Source: Halalkalibacter alkalisediminis | GTDB taxonomy: Bacteria; Bacillota; Bacilli; Bacillales; Bacillaceae_D | Direction: 5' to 3' | DNA length: 64,000 bases | NCBI RefSeq assembly: GCF_028610705.1 | Contig: NZ_JAQQWT010000013.1 | Coordinates: forward strand, 1-64,000 | Part shown: piece by piece, positions 42,605-52,076 of the stretch | How the letters are laid out: each line of letters starts with the position of its first letter | Numbering within the stretch: the first letter of the stretch is position 1 | Position numbers and translations under genes: made by a program | The notes under the pieces: model-generated | Told to the model about the DNA's origin: nothing | The model's input: the letters and a program-made list of their open reading frames with translations, nothing else | Databases searched by the model: none

Positions 42605-44251
42605 TTAATTCTTCTTTTGGCCTTCTTCCATACGATCATGCGTTTCTTTTTTGTAGAAAAGGCGAGAAACAGCAAGACCGATGCCACCAAGCAATAAAAA
42701 TAAAATGGCTCTTATCAAAATCGATACAGTTGGTAAATCAATGAAGACGACTTTGAGCAGGGTAAAGAAGATCAGAAATATACCAAAGAGACGGAACAGT
42801 TTATCTCGGTTTATATGGCCGTAGATGACGTTAGCAGCTGCGTATAAGATCCAAGTGGTTGATAAGACCATGGATTCTACTTTTGCATCGTTTGTTATTA
42901 ATAAAGAGAGTTGCGAAAAATAGAGAAGCCCTAAAAAAGCCATGACGGTTTTAACAACGGTGAATAAATCTTTTTTATGACGTAACGTCTGATTAAACTT
43001 GATTTGTAACAAGAAGCAAACCATCAAAATGGTCCATGCAAGTGTTTCAATAGACGGAAATTGCTCAATTGGAAACACAAGAATACTAAATGCTCCTAGG
43101 GCAAAGATGCTAAAACCTATCCACCTTTGCAACTTAGAATGGAAAAGAAAGCTTAAATAAACAACGAGCGAACCTTCAATAACAAGAAAAATTCCAAGTG
43201 CGGATTGCTCAAAATGATCTATTAAAAACAGTAATAGAACGAGAGCGGTATTTGAGAGAAAGACAGAGCGCTTATCTAATTCCATTTTGATAAAAGCTAC
43301 GATCAATATGTAGGATACTGTAACAACTAGTAACCAAAAGGAAGAAGTAAATGTTGCGAGAATCCAAAATGACATTAATACTGAACTTGTTAATACGGTA
43401 AATGCAACTTGTTCTTTTAATGTTTGTCGATAGAGAAAGTAAAGTATAATCATCAAGTGCTGGACCAACGTTACCAGTGCAAGTGTACGTATATCTTCGT
43501 TCCATTGGATCAAGGCAAAAATAAGAAAAGATAAGTGGAGCCCATACGTAACAACAAGGTAAAGAGACTTAAGCTTAGAAGATAAAGCCAACATCATAAA
43601 AACAATAAAAACAAGGAGTTCGTAAATAGAAAAAAATAAAATGTTGCCACTGTCTGATTGGAGTAAGAACGGAACTAAAAAGGCCCCAACACTGCTTACA
43701 ATACCAATGGTTTGCGATTGAAATTTTCTTGTGAGAAGAAAGCCAAGTGTTACGATGATAATGTGTAAGCTAAACGCAATGGGTGTTGAGATTAGGTGAT
43801 ATAAAATATGAGCAGCGAAGGTCGTTAAAAAGAAAATAGCTACTGCGCCACCTAATAAGACTTGACTGAGAACAAGATTTTGTTTTTGCCATTGTTTACG
43901 TCCAACAAAAAGAAGTAGGAAACCAGCTGCATAACCAGCAGCAATACGAACAAAATCATTAATCAAACCTAATTCTGTACCTGCTTTAAACCCCCAGATA
44001 ACTCCTAATAGTAAAACAAAAATAAAAACTCTTGGTAGCCAAACTTGACCTATTTTCTTTTCCCAGTCGATTGTACTTTTTGGTGGAGTACTTGTTTCTT
44101 GAGAATCAGGTCTAGTTAGCTTAGGGGAATGAATGAGCTTTTTCTCATCTTTTAAAATCATGACCTTTTTTTCTCTTTTTAGGGCTACGATTTCATTTTC
44201 TAGCGTCGTTACCCTAGCCTCTAACTTCTTTATCCGTTCATCCTCTGTCAT
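42605..44251 (-). CDS. DUF2339 multi-pass membrane protein
   Basis: About 548 residues from ATG 44251; GTG 44263 is an alternative with a poorly spaced ribosome site. An N-terminal coiled coil (M-T-E-D-E-R-I-K-K-L-E-A-R-V-T-T-L) and basic linker lead to W-E-K-K-I-G-Q-V-W-L-P-R, the DUF2339 entry motif, then some sixteen membrane helices. The function of the family is unknown; members are predicted integral membrane proteins. It interrupts the yqxC-ahrC order found in B. subtilis, on the opposite strand, so it looks like an insertion in this lineage. Confidence 0.85.
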   Translation of the reverse strand: MTEDERIKKLEARVTTLENEIVALKREKKVMILKDEKKLIHSPKLTRPDSQETSTPPKSTIDWEKKIGQVWLPRVFIFVLLLGVIWGFKAGTELGLINDFVRIAAGYAAGFLLLFVGRKQWQKQNLVLSQVLLGGAVAIFFLTTFAAHILYHLISTPIAFSLHIIIVTLGFLLTRKFQSQTIGIVSSVGAFLVPFLLQSDSGNILFFSIYELLVFIVFMMLALSSKLKSLYLVVTYGLHLSFLIFALIQWNEDIRTLALVTLVQHLMIILYFLYRQTLKEQVAFTVLTSSVLMSFWILATFTSSFWLLVVTVSYILIVAFIKMELDKRSVFLSNTALVLLLFLIDHFEQSALGIFLVIEGSLVVYLSFLFHSKLQRWIGFSIFALGAFSILVFPIEQFPSIETLAWTILMVCFLLQIKFNQTLRHKKDLFTVVKTVMAFLGLLYFSQLSLLITNDAKVESMVLSTTWILYAAANVIYGHINRDKLFRLFGIFLIFFTLLKVVFIDLPTVSILIRAILFLLLGGIGLAVSRLFYKKETHDRMEEGQKKN

Positions 44252-44442
44252 GTTAAAAGTCACACCACTTCCATTAAATGTTAAGTAGACTATTCGATCT
44301 ATCTATCACCAAATCCTCTACTTGTTAAAGGACAAATTTTTTTCTTTACATTTTGTTAGGTTTTGTCGACTCTTTGGTTGTATTAAGACAAGAATCCGTA
44401 GATAATGGAGAGAAGAGATTGTGGAAAGATTGGGTGGGAAAA

Positions 44443-44892
44443 ATGAATAAAGGGCAAAGACATATTAAAATAAGAGAAATCATTGCGAATTTTGAAATTG
44501 AAACACAAGATGATTTAGTCGAGCAACTACGTCTAGCAGGGTATAATGTCACACAAGCAACAGTGTCTAGAGATATTAAAGAACTTCATCTTGTAAAAGT
44601 TCCAATGCTTGATGGACGTTATAAATATAGTTTACCGGCAGACCAACGCTTCAATCCACTTCAGAAACTTAAGCGTTCTTTAATGGATAGTTTCGTTAGT
44701 ATCGATCTTTCGGAAAACTTAATTGTGATGAAAACATTGCCGGGTAATGCGAATTCGATTGGAGCGTTAATTGATAATTTAGATTGGACCGAAATAATGG
44801 GAACGATCTGTGGTGATGATACGATTCTAATTATATGTAAAAATCGTGAAGAATGTCCTGCCATTACACAAAGGTTTTTAGATATGCTATAA
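44443..44892 (+). CDS. ahrC: Arginine repressor/activator AhrC
   Basis: 149 residues from ATG 44443, exactly the B. subtilis length; the in-frame extension to 44353 is not coding. N-terminal winged helix ([11 protein letters not shown], then [14 protein letters not shown]) and C-terminal hexamer/arginine-binding domain with [13 protein letters not shown]. It represses arginine synthesis and activates catabolism when arginine binds. Next to recN as in other bacilli. Confidence 0.96.
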   Translation: MNKGQRHIKIREIIANFEIETQDDLVEQLRLAGYNVTQATVSRDIKELHLVKVPMLDGRYKYSLPADQRFNPLQKLKRSLMDSFVSIDLSENLIVMKTLPGNANSIGALIDNLDWTEIMGTICGDDTILIICKNREECPAITQRFLDML

Positions 44893-44904
44893 GGATGTGA
44901 CTGA

Positions 44905-46629
44905 ATGTTAATCGAATTATCAATTAGGCACTTTGCCATTATTGAAGAATTAACGGTCCAGTTTGAAAAAGGGTTAACCGTATTAACAGGAGAAACAGGT
45001 GCAGGTAAATCAATTATTATCGATGCCATTGGACTGTTGCTTGGCGGAAGAGGTTCATCTGAATTTGTTCGCTACGGGGAGAAACGAGCTGAAATTGAAG
45101 GTTTGTTTATCGTCGGAGATACTCATCCTGGTATAAAAAAGGCAATCGAATATGGAATAGATGTTCAGGACTCGATGTTCATCTTAAGGCGAAACATTAC
45201 GTCTCAAGGAAAAACCATATGTAGAGTGAACGGAAAATTAGTTACGCTTGCGATATTGCGTGAGATAGGACAAGCCCTTGTCGACATTCATGGACAGCAT
45301 GAGCACCAGACGTTGATGCATGCAGAACAACACATCTCCATGTTGGATGGATTTGCTCAAAACAAACTTTCATCTGCTTTGATCGAATATCAAGGCCTTT
45401 TTAGGAGAGCACGCCAATTGCAAAAGCAGTTGCTAAGCTTAAGTAAAAATGAGCAGGAAATGGCTCAGAAAATTGATTTATTTCAGTATCAATTACAAGA
45501 AATAGAGCAAGCTAATTTGCAGCCGAATGAAGATCATTTATTAAGTCAAGAACGGCATAAGCTCGCGCATAGTGAAAAATTATTCTCCCATCTACAAGAC
45601 GGTTATTCAAGTTTATATGGTGAAGGAAGAGGACTTGACTTTCTTTCAACTACTGTTTCTCATTTGGAAGAAGCTACCACTATTGATGAAGAATTAAAAG
45701 ACTTGTTCGAATCCGTAAGCAATAGCTACTACTTACTTGAAGAAGCAGCTTTTACACTTAGAGACCGAGTAGAGCAAATTGAGTTTGATCCAAGTCGTTT
45801 AGAGTTCATAGAAAGCAGGTTACATGATATCCAGCGCTTGAAACGAAAATATGGTTCGACTGTAGATGAGATATTGGAACATGCTGCTGTAGTTGAGGAA
45901 GAACTAGATTCGATCATTCATAAAGATGACCGCATTAGTAAGCTTCAAGAAGAAATAGATGGATTATGGAAAGATCTCTTAGTTGAAGCAAAAGGTCTAA
46001 CAGAAATTAGAAAGCAGGCGGCAATCGAGCTTACTGATGCTATTCACAAACAGCTCCGTTCCTTATATATGGAAAAGACGACTTTTGATGTTCGAGTTCT
46101 TGAGAAATCAACAAGTAAATATTCACCAACCATTGACGGTAAGGTGATCCCTTTTAGTCATGATGGAATTGATCTAATTGAATTTTACTTGTCAACCAAT
46201 CCTGGCGAACCGATGAAGCCTCTCTCTAAGGTTGCTTCAGGGGGGGAGATCTCTAGAATTATGTTAGCGATCAAATCAATTTTTTCGAATCAGCAAGGGG
46301 TAACATCTGTTATTTTTGACGAGGTCGATACAGGTGTAAGTGGTCGTGTAGCCCAAGCAATAGCTGAAAAGATTCATGGCATTTCACTTGGTTCTCAAGT
46401 ACTGTGTATCACGCATTTGCCACAAGTAGCAGCTATGGCAGACTCTCACCTTTATATACAGAAGGCTGAAGAAAATAAGCGCGTGAAAACATCAGTGAAA
46501 ATACTTACAACTGAGGAAAAAATTACGGAGATCGCTCGGATGATTTCAGGTGTAGAAATTACAGATTTGACATTAGAGCATGCAAAAGAACTGTTGGAAC
46601 TTGCCGAAAAACTTAAACAACCCGTTTAA
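44905..46629 (+). CDS. recN: DNA repair protein RecN
   Basis: 574 residues, SMC-like ATPase. Walker A G-E-T-G-A-G-K-S at 29-36, long coiled coil in the middle, ABC signature V-A-S-G-G-E-I-S-R, Walker B S-V-I-F-D-E-V-D-T-G-V-S-G and H-L-P-Q-V-A-A-M-A near the end. It is an early responder at double-strand breaks that tethers DNA ends. The start is 13 bases after ahrC, with AAGGATGTGA. Confidence 0.97.
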   Translation: MLIELSIRHFAIIEELTVQFEKGLTVLTGETGAGKSIIIDAIGLLLGGRGSSEFVRYGEKRAEIEGLFIVGDTHPGIKKAIEYGIDVQDSMFILRRNITSQGKTICRVNGKLVTLAILREIGQALVDIHGQHEHQTLMHAEQHISMLDGFAQNKLSSALIEYQGLFRRARQLQKQLLSLSKNEQEMAQKIDLFQYQLQEIEQANLQPNEDHLLSQERHKLAHSEKLFSHLQDGYSSLYGEGRGLDFLSTTVSHLEEATTIDEELKDLFESVSNSYYLLEEAAFTLRDRVEQIEFDPSRLEFIESRLHDIQRLKRKYGSTVDEILEHAAVVEEELDSIIHKDDRISKLQEEIDGLWKDLLVEAKGLTEIRKQAAIELTDAIHKQLRSLYMEKTTFDVRVLEKSTSKYSPTIDGKVIPFSHDGIDLIEFYLSTNPGEPMKPLSKVASGGEISRIMLAIKSIFSNQQGVTSVIFDEVDTGVSGRVAQAIAEKIHGISLGSQVLCITHLPQVAAMADSHLYIQKAEENKRVKTSVKILTTEEKITEIARMISGVEITDLTLEHAKELLELAEKLKQPV

Positions 46630-46646
46630 TATAGCAAACCTAAAAT

Positions 46647-46835
46647 AAAAAGCTACTTAAGAAGCTAAGACTAACCTTTAACTAATTTTAAAGAAACGGC
46701 AATGGCTCCACACGTTGCGCCTTTAAGTGAACCCCACTCATAACAGGCTTAAGATCAGGTGGTTGCACTCATTGCTTAGAGCCCTGAAAAAGTTAAGCTT
46801 TTTTCAGGGCTCTCCAAAAATAGGTTAGCTTTTTC
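46647..46835 (-). repeat. Structured intergenic repeat, copy D (decayed)
   Basis: Reverse orientation to copies A-C. It has an outer hairpin AGAGCCCTGAAAAA/TTTTTCAGGGCTCT (46779-46812), stem GCAATG/CATTGC (46699-704 / 46770-75), one arm CGTTGC (46713-18) whose partner is lost, and a degraded hairpin GCCT...AGGC followed by TTAAG. The string GGCTCCACACGTTGCG is shared with copy E. On the plus strand the outer hairpin, with flanking T's, may terminate recN. The rest of 46836-46929 shows only the spoIVB ribosome site. Confidence 0.8.
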
Positions 46836-46929
46836 TTTTTGTTCCAGTTATAAATGTTCCACCTGAAGGCAACATTAGTAATACAGCCAATAATGGAGGT
46901 GTGGGCAAGGAGCTAGGGGAGTGAAGTGA

Positions 46930-48219
46930 GTGAGAGGCGATGCATGGAGAAAAACAATAGGTGTCCTTGTTCTGCTATTCGTAATTAGCTTGGGGTTTTC
47001 AAATGAAGTCCGTGAATGGGCAAGTATCCCAACAGCAATGACTGTGTTTGAAGGGGAATTAGCGCCAATAGTTGAGGCGACAGAATCACTAAGTGCAGTA
47101 ACTGTTTCAACTAATACTGCGGCACAAGCTTTCCAACCTAGCGGAGCAAGTGAAAATGAAGTTATTGAAAATGTGTCACTAGAAGTTGCTGGGTTTCCAG
47201 TGAAAAGTATTGATGTTAAGTCACTACCTATAACAGAAGTAATACCAGGTGGTCAGTCAATTGGAGTGAAGCTGAACACGGAGGGAGTTTTAGTCGTCGG
47301 TCATCATTTAGTCGATACGGACGAGGGTAGTTCTTCTCCGGGTGAAACTGCAGGGATTGAAATAGGTGATATGATCCTGAAAATTGACGGTCACGAAATA
47401 CAGCGCATGAGTCAGGTTGGTGAGTATGTTCAAGCCGCTGGTGACGAAGGGCGCCCGTTAAAAATGGAAATCAAACGTGATCATCAGACAATTGAAAAAG
47501 ATTTAAAGCCGTTAAAAGCAAAAGGAGAACATTCATACCGAATGGGTCTTTATATTCGAGATTCAGCTGCTGGTGTCGGGACGTTAACCTTTTATGACCC
47601 AGAATCAAAAAAATACGGGGCATTGGGTCATGTTATTTCAGATGTTGATACACAAAAACCAATTGTTGTACATGATGGTCAAATTATTCGTTCATCTGTC
47701 ACATCCATTGAAAAGGGCAGTAATGGAGATCCAGGTGAAAAATTGGCTAGTTTATCTGAGAAACGCGAAGTTTTGGGTACAATTGAAAAGAATAGTTCCT
47801 TTGGAATCTTTGGAACACTTAAGGAAGCTAACTTAAAAAATGACATCCACGATAAAAAGATGCCAATTGCCTTATCTACACATGTTAAAGAAGGTCCTGC
47901 TAAAATCTTAACAGTAGTTGAAGGTGAACATGTAGAAGAGTATGATATTGAAATTGTCAGCTCTGTACCTCAAAAACAACCTGCAACAAAAGGAATGGTT
48001 ATTAAAGTAACCGATCCTAAGTTGTTAGAGGCTACTGGTGGAATTGTCCAAGGCATGAGTGGAAGTCCAATTATACAAGATGGGAAAATTATCGGAGCTG
48101 TTACGCATGTGTTTGTTAACGATCCAACTAGTGGATATGGTTGTCATATTAGCTGGATGTTAGAAGAAGCAGGAGTAACAGATCATTTCTCAAATAAACA
48201 GGAAGCCAAAGCGAGTTAA
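46930..48219 (+). CDS. spoIVB: SpoIVB serine peptidase, sigma-K checkpoint signal
   Basis: 429 residues, family S55. N-terminal membrane/signal segment (about 9-24), PDZ domain (roughly 105-195: [13 protein letters not shown]), and catalytic serine in [20 protein letters not shown]. It is secreted from the forespore into the intermembrane space and cleaves SpoIVFA, which frees SpoIVFB to process pro-sigma-K. The start is GTG 46930 after AGGGGAGTG. It lies upstream of spo0A as in B. subtilis. Confidence 0.96.
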   Translation: MRGDAWRKTIGVLVLLFVISLGFSNEVREWASIPTAMTVFEGELAPIVEATESLSAVTVSTNTAAQAFQPSGASENEVIENVSLEVAGFPVKSIDVKSLPITEVIPGGQSIGVKLNTEGVLVVGHHLVDTDEGSSSPGETAGIEIGDMILKIDGHEIQRMSQVGEYVQAAGDEGRPLKMEIKRDHQTIEKDLKPLKAKGEHSYRMGLYIRDSAAGVGTLTFYDPESKKYGALGHVISDVDTQKPIVVHDGQIIRSSVTSIEKGSNGDPGEKLASLSEKREVLGTIEKNSSFGIFGTLKEANLKNDIHDKKMPIALSTHVKEGPAKILTVVEGEHVEEYDIEIVSSVPQKQPATKGMVIKVTDPKLLEATGGIVQGMSGSPIIQDGKIIGAVTHVFVNDPTSGYGCHISWMLEEAGVTDHFSNKQEAKAS

Positions 48220-48240
48220 TTCGTTTTGGCTTCTTTTCTT
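48202..48240 (+). terminator. Terminator after spoIVB
   Basis: GAAGCCAAAGCGA pairs with TCGTTTTGGCTTC around GTTAAT, then TTTTCTT. The stop codon is in the loop. Confidence 0.85.
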
Positions 48241-48279
48241 CTGGATAATTTGTGGTATGATTAGAGGAGATAAAGAAAA

Positions 48280-48286
48280 TTCGACA
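48280..48286 (-). promoter_or_regulatory. 0A box upstream of spo0A
   Basis: TTCGACA, the exact reverse of the 0A box TGTCGAA. A second, imperfect box (GGTCGAA) follows near 48322, consistent with Spo0A~P acting on its own upstream promoter region. Confidence 0.65.
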
Positions 48287-48393
48287 AAACGATAGCTGGC
48301 TTTTTGTCAAAATGCGAATATGGTCGAAAAAACAAGTAAATTGAAGTAAACATTAGAAAAACTTTAAAAAACAAATAAATTCCGAAAAATAAA

Positions 48394-48418
48394 AGGTATT
48401 TTAAGATCGTTGTCGAAA
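48394..48418 (+). promoter_or_regulatory. Sigma-H promoter of spo0A with overlapping 0A box
   Basis: AGGTATT at 48394-48400 and GTCGAAAAA from 48412 resemble the sigma-H -35 and -10 elements at 11-bp spacing. The -10 overlaps an exact 0A box TGTCGAA (48411-48417). This matches the stationary-phase, self-regulated spo0A promoter known in B. subtilis, although the spacing needs experimental support. Confidence 0.6.
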
Positions 48419-48463
48419 AAGTAAAAGTATGACAGAAAAAGCGGGAACAGAGGAGGATTTTTT

Positions 48464-49264
48464 GTGCAAAAAGTTAACGTTTGTATTGCCGATGATAATC
48501 GTGAGTTAGTCAATCTGCTCAATGAATACATATCAGCTCAGAATGACATGCAAGTGGTAGGGACAGCTTATAATGGGCAAGAATGCTTGGGATTAATCGA
48601 GGAAAAAGAACCAGGTGTACTGATTCTTGATATTATTATGCCTCATTTAGACGGGTTAGCTGTGTTAGAAAGAATTAATAAATCAGGTATGAAAAAGAAG
48701 CCTCATATTATTATGTTAACAGCGTTTGGCCAAGAAGATGTAACGAAAAAAGCTGTTAATCTAGGTGCTGCTTATTATGTACTGAAGCCATTTGATATGG
48801 AAGTCCTAATTTCAAATATCCGTGACATTAGTGGGCAAACGAGAAGTTTTCTACAATCTCCATCAACGCAATCATTTATATCATCACCACAACAACCTAA
48901 AGATAGAGGGTTTAATTTAGACGCTAGTATTACGAGTATCATCCATGAAATTGGCGTTCCTGCTCATATTAAAGGATACATGTACTTAAGAGAAGCTATT
49001 ACAATGGTGTACAATGATATTGAACTACTTGGATCAATCACGAAAGTGCTTTATCCAGATATTGCAAAGAAGTTCAACACAACTTCAAGTCGTGTCGAGC
49101 GTGCGATTAGACATGCTATTGAGGTAGCGTGGAGTCGTGGGAACATTGATTCAATCTCAAGTCTATTTGGCTACACGGTAAGTCATTCTAAAGCCAAACC
49201 AACAAATAGTGAATTTATCGCCATGGTTGCCGATAAATTAAGAATTGAACATAAGGTTTCTTGA
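48464..49264 (+). CDS. spo0A: Sporulation master regulator Spo0A
   Basis: 266 residues. Receiver domain with acidic pocket D10-D11, phospho-acceptor D56 in [10 protein letters not shown] in M-L-T-A-F-G and K in V-L-K-P-F-D. A variable Q/S/P linker leads to the effector domain with [10 protein letters not shown] and the recognition helix [16 protein letters not shown]. Phosphorelay-activated Spo0A binds TGTCGAA boxes to start sporulation. The start is GTG 48464 with AGAGGAGGA upstream. Confidence 0.98.
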   Translation: MQKVNVCIADDNRELVNLLNEYISAQNDMQVVGTAYNGQECLGLIEEKEPGVLILDIIMPHLDGLAVLERINKSGMKKKPHIIMLTAFGQEDVTKKAVNLGAAYYVLKPFDMEVLISNIRDISGQTRSFLQSPSTQSFISSPQQPKDRGFNLDASITSIIHEIGVPAHIKGYMYLREAITMVYNDIELLGSITKVLYPDIAKKFNTTSSRVERAIRHAIEVAWSRGNIDSISSLFGYTVSHSKAKPTNSEFIAMVADKLRIEHKVS

Positions 49265-49284
49265 AAAGACAAGACCTAAAAATT

Positions 49285-49330
49285 CAAATTCCATTTGGAG
49301 TTTGTTTTTTTTTTTTTTTTTTTTTTTTTT
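49285..49330 (+). terminator. Terminator of spo0A with a T26 tract
   Basis: Hairpin CAAATTCC/GGAGTTTG, then an uninterrupted run of 26 T (49305-49330), far longer than the usual 6-9. Such a run is prone to slippage and to length errors in sequencing. Confidence 0.75.
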
Positions 49331-49428
49331 GATTTGAGAGGTACCAATCTGCATCCATTAAAAATGTTCTAATAAATTTGTGGAAATCTGCTTATATTAT
49401 GAACAAACGGTGCAAAGAGGGTTTTCAT

Positions 49429-50571
49429 ATGGTAGAGCTTATTAAAGGACCTATTTATGAACATAAACAAACAAAAAAGTTACTCCATTATTTGCCGAGC
49501 CGGAGTATGGTCTTTCTTTGGCACGAAGACCTAGATGGGGTAGCAGTGGATGGCTTAATAGCAGCTAAAGTAAAAGCTGTTGTTAATGGCAGAGCATCAA
49601 TGAGTGGTCGATATAATCAGCACCATGTAAGAAATCTTCTTCGAGCGGGGATTCCAGTCTTCGATATTACATCCTTAAATGTAATAGAAGGCAAAGAATT
49701 GTATCAAGGAGAAGAAGCAATCATCTTTCAAAATGAGCTTTATATACAAGGTTTCGAAGAAAGTGAGCCGACATATATAGCTAAGTTAGTTGCCTATTCG
49801 GATGAACTAATTGAATTGAAAGATAAGCAAGCTGTCGCCAATTACTCACAACTATTTCAAGATTTTGTTCATAATACATTGTCATATGCAAAGAAAGAGT
49901 GTGATTGGTTTACAGAACATGTGACTATACCAAGCTCCTTTCATACGATTAAAGATAAGGAAGTCTTTATCGTAGCAAGAAATACAAATTATGAGAAAGA
50001 TATACGTGCCTTGCGTCACGCATTACTAAAAAAAGAAGTGGTGATCGTAGCGGTTGATGGGGCTGCTGATGGTTTATTGAAACAAAGAATCTGTCCGGAC
50101 TTTATTATAGGGGACATGGATTCAATTAGTGCTCAGGCTTTCGAATGTGGAGCAACCTTATTATGTCACGAGCATCCAAATGGTTCTTCTCCAGGAAGGG
50201 ACCGACTTGAACAGTTAGGTTATCAAGTAGAAACGATTAAATTTGTCGGTACGAGCGAGGATGTGGCAATAACAGCTTCCTACCTATCAGGAGCCAATCA
50301 TATCTTCTTAATTGGCTGCCGAATTGGAATGACAGAGTTTCTTGAAAAAGGAAGGCCTGGAATGGGGTCAACCTGGTTAAGCCGAATTCAAGCAGGGGAG
50401 AAGTTGACAGACTTAAAAGGAATTCATACATTAATGGGCAAAGGAAATGTATTCTCCTTAGCTTGGCGGAGGAATAATCGATTTAAGACTAAGATCGTAA
50501 AATCCATTCAGAACCTTCTTCCTGACAAAATAACGCCTTGGAAGAAGAAGGAGGTCCTTCGTCATGATTGA
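49429..50571 (+). CDS. SteA-like protein with thiamine-pyrophosphokinase-type domain
   Basis: About 380 residues from ATG 49429 (AGAGGG upstream). Soluble, with no signal except a hydrophilic N-terminus. The middle region V-I-V-A-V-D-G-A-A-D-G-L and C-P-D-F-I-I-G-D-M-D-S-I-S is the hallmark of the TPK-like fold of the COG4825/SteA group, and N-G-S-S-P-G-R-D-R-L-E follows. In Corynebacterium SteA with SteB recruits a wall hydrolase at division; most members are uncharacterised. The TPK catalytic context is incomplete, so thiamine activity is unlikely. It forms a tight operon with a GT2 and an MraY-like gene (overlaps of 8 and 4 bases). Confidence 0.75.
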   Translation: MVELIKGPIYEHKQTKKLLHYLPSRSMVFLWHEDLDGVAVDGLIAAKVKAVVNGRASMSGRYNQHHVRNLLRAGIPVFDITSLNVIEGKELYQGEEAIIFQNELYIQGFEESEPTYIAKLVAYSDELIELKDKQAVANYSQLFQDFVHNTLSYAKKECDWFTEHVTIPSSFHTIKDKEVFIVARNTNYEKDIRALRHALLKKEVVIVAVDGAADGLLKQRICPDFIIGDMDSISAQAFECGATLLCHEHPNGSSPGRDRLEQLGYQVETIKFVGTSEDVAITASYLSGANHIFLIGCRIGMTEFLEKGRPGMGSTWLSRIQAGEKLTDLKGIHTLMGKGNVFSLAWRRNNRFKTKIVKSIQNLLPDKITPWKKKEVLRHD

Positions 50572-51229
50572 TGTTACTTATATTATTCCTGCCTATAATG
50601 AAGAAGGCAGAATTGAGAAAACACTACAAGCGTTAAAGAACATCACTCATTCAAGTGAAATTATCGTCGTAGATGATGGTAGTACTGACCGAACGGCGGA
50701 AATTGCAAAACAATACGCTGATCAAGTGATTTCTTACCCTGTTAATAAAGGAAAAGGCTATGCTCTAAAGCAAGGTTGGCGAGAAGCGAATGGGACCTTT
50801 ATTGCGTGTCTTGACGCCGACCTAGAAGAGACAGCGGAAGAAATCCTCTCTTTGATTGAACCAATCAAAAAGGGAGAGGCGGATATTGCGATTTCCATTA
50901 TCAAGCCAGGAAAAAGGGCAGGGGCTGGAATTGTGAAAAAAAGAGTACAAGCACTTGTTTACAAAAAAACAGGTGTGAAGTTAGAAGCCCCCTTATCGGG
51001 ACAACGTGTGTTTCATCGAAAATGGCTCCCAATGCTTCTGAACAAAACCTATAAAGGGTTTGGTATAGAAACTCAAATGACAATTGATTTACTGTGTGCA
51101 GGAGCAAGTTATCTCGAGGTAGCGACAACGATGAAGCATAGAGAAATGGGACGAGATCTTAAGGGCTTCTATCATAGGTTGAAGCAATGGGTTGATATTG
51201 AAAAGCAATTAAGAGGGGTTCAGTCATGA
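50564..51229 (+). CDS. Family 2 glycosyltransferase
   Basis: 221 residues, GT-A fold: I-I-P-A-Y-N-E-E-G-R, V-V-D-D-G-S-T-D-R-T (nucleotide-sugar binding) and D-A-D-L-E-E-T as the metal-binding DxD. No membrane helix. The G-Q-R-V-F-H-R and G-F-G-I-E-T-Q patterns resemble polyprenyl-phosphate glycosyltransferases. It overlaps the SteA-like gene by eight bases and the MraY-like gene by four, so they are co-expressed. Donor and acceptor are unknown; a lipid-linked sugar is the best guess because of the neighbours. Confidence 0.85.
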   Translation: MIDVTYIIPAYNEEGRIEKTLQALKNITHSSEIIVVDDGSTDRTAEIAKQYADQVISYPVNKGKGYALKQGWREANGTFIACLDADLEETAEEILSLIEPIKKGEADIAISIIKPGKRAGAGIVKKRVQALVYKKTGVKLEAPLSGQRVFHRKWLPMLLNKTYKGFGIETQMTIDLLCAGASYLEVATTMKHREMGRDLKGFYHRLKQWVDIEKQLRGVQS

Positions 51230-52023
51230 TGGCCTTTTTTATTTCAGTTCCCATTATTGCTTACTTTAGTATGATTGCCTTTAAAAGAATGAATCTTAGT
51301 GTGAAGAATTACGAAGGGAAGGATGTGCCATACAGCTTAGGGGTTCTAATCTTTTATAGCTACTCGTTTCTGTACGCATATCCTCCGCATATAAATCCAG
51401 CTTTTTCCGTTGCTTCCTTTGCTTTTCTTTTAAGTATCTGGTTATTCGGTTTACTTGATGACGTCTATGGAAAGCCGTACCCTAAAGGTTTAAAAGGACA
51501 TATGATGTACTTCTTTAAAAATCATATATTGACTACTGGCTTACTTAAGGCTGGCGGTACAATTGTGGCTGCTATCCTGTTTCTCTGGGTGAGTGAATTA
51601 AGATCCTATTTCGCTTATGTTGTCGCTTTCTTGCTAATAACGGGCTTGCCACATGTGATGAACCTTTTTGATACAAGGCCACTTCGTGTATGGAAATTGA
51701 CCGTAAGTTTGACGATTTTAATCATGATTTTCAACCCTCTACCTTCTTTTCTATTTGTACTCATGCTTTTAATGGTATTTTATATTTGGTATGTGTTAGA
51801 AGGATCTAGGAAGGCCATGTTAGGAGACAATGGTGCAACCGTAGTTGGAGCTATTTTGGCTGTCGTTGTTGTGAACCACGTATCCTTCTCTGTTCAATAT
51901 AGCTTTCTTGTGTTTGTGTTAGCGATGATATTAGTGGCAGAAAAATATTCTTTTTCTGCTTTTATTGAAAAATCTCGGTTTTTAAGAACAATTGATCAAA
52001 TTGGGATTATAAAAAAAGGATGA
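51226..52023 (+). CDS. MraY/WecA-like polyprenyl-phosphate sugar-1-phosphate transferase homolog
   Basis: 265 residues, about eight to nine membrane helices. The start resembles the superfamily's P-x-x-G-G region but reads V-P-Y-S-L-G-V-L; L-L-D-D-V-Y-G carries the Asp-Asp pair, M-N-L-F-D-T-R-P the N-x-x-D motif, and M-L-G-D-N-G-A-T-V-V-G-A the G-D-x-G-A motif. It is shorter than MraY and WecA (about 320-350 residues) and lacks an obvious C-terminal HxxH loop, so it is a divergent member. With the GT2 it may build a lipid-linked glycan. Overlaps the GT2 gene. Confidence 0.75.
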   Translation: MMAFFISVPIIAYFSMIAFKRMNLSVKNYEGKDVPYSLGVLIFYSYSFLYAYPPHINPAFSVASFAFLLSIWLFGLLDDVYGKPYPKGLKGHMMYFFKNHILTTGLLKAGGTIVAAILFLWVSELRSYFAYVVAFLLITGLPHVMNLFDTRPLRVWKLTVSLTILIMIFNPLPSFLFVLMLLMVFYIWYVLEGSRKAMLGDNGATVVGAILAVVVVNHVSFSVQYSFLVFVLAMILVAEKYSFSAFIEKSRFLRTIDQIGIIKKG

Positions 52024-52029
52024 AAAATG

Positions 52030-52068
52030 CAAAGGCCCCTAGTTTTAAATTGCTAACTAGGGGCTGAT
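52030..52068 (-). terminator. Terminator between the MraY-like gene and yqzF
   Basis: AGCCCCTAGTT pairs with AACTAGGGGC. On the minus strand it is followed by TTTGCATTTTTC, so it mainly serves yqzF, with weak use for the plus-strand operon. Confidence 0.75.
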
Positions 52069-52076
52069 CAAGGTAT

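Noticed and set aside
44353-44442. 30-codon N-terminal extension of AhrC
   Set aside because: The family protein starts M-N-K-G-Q-R-H at 44443 and is exactly 149 residues; the extension matches nothing.
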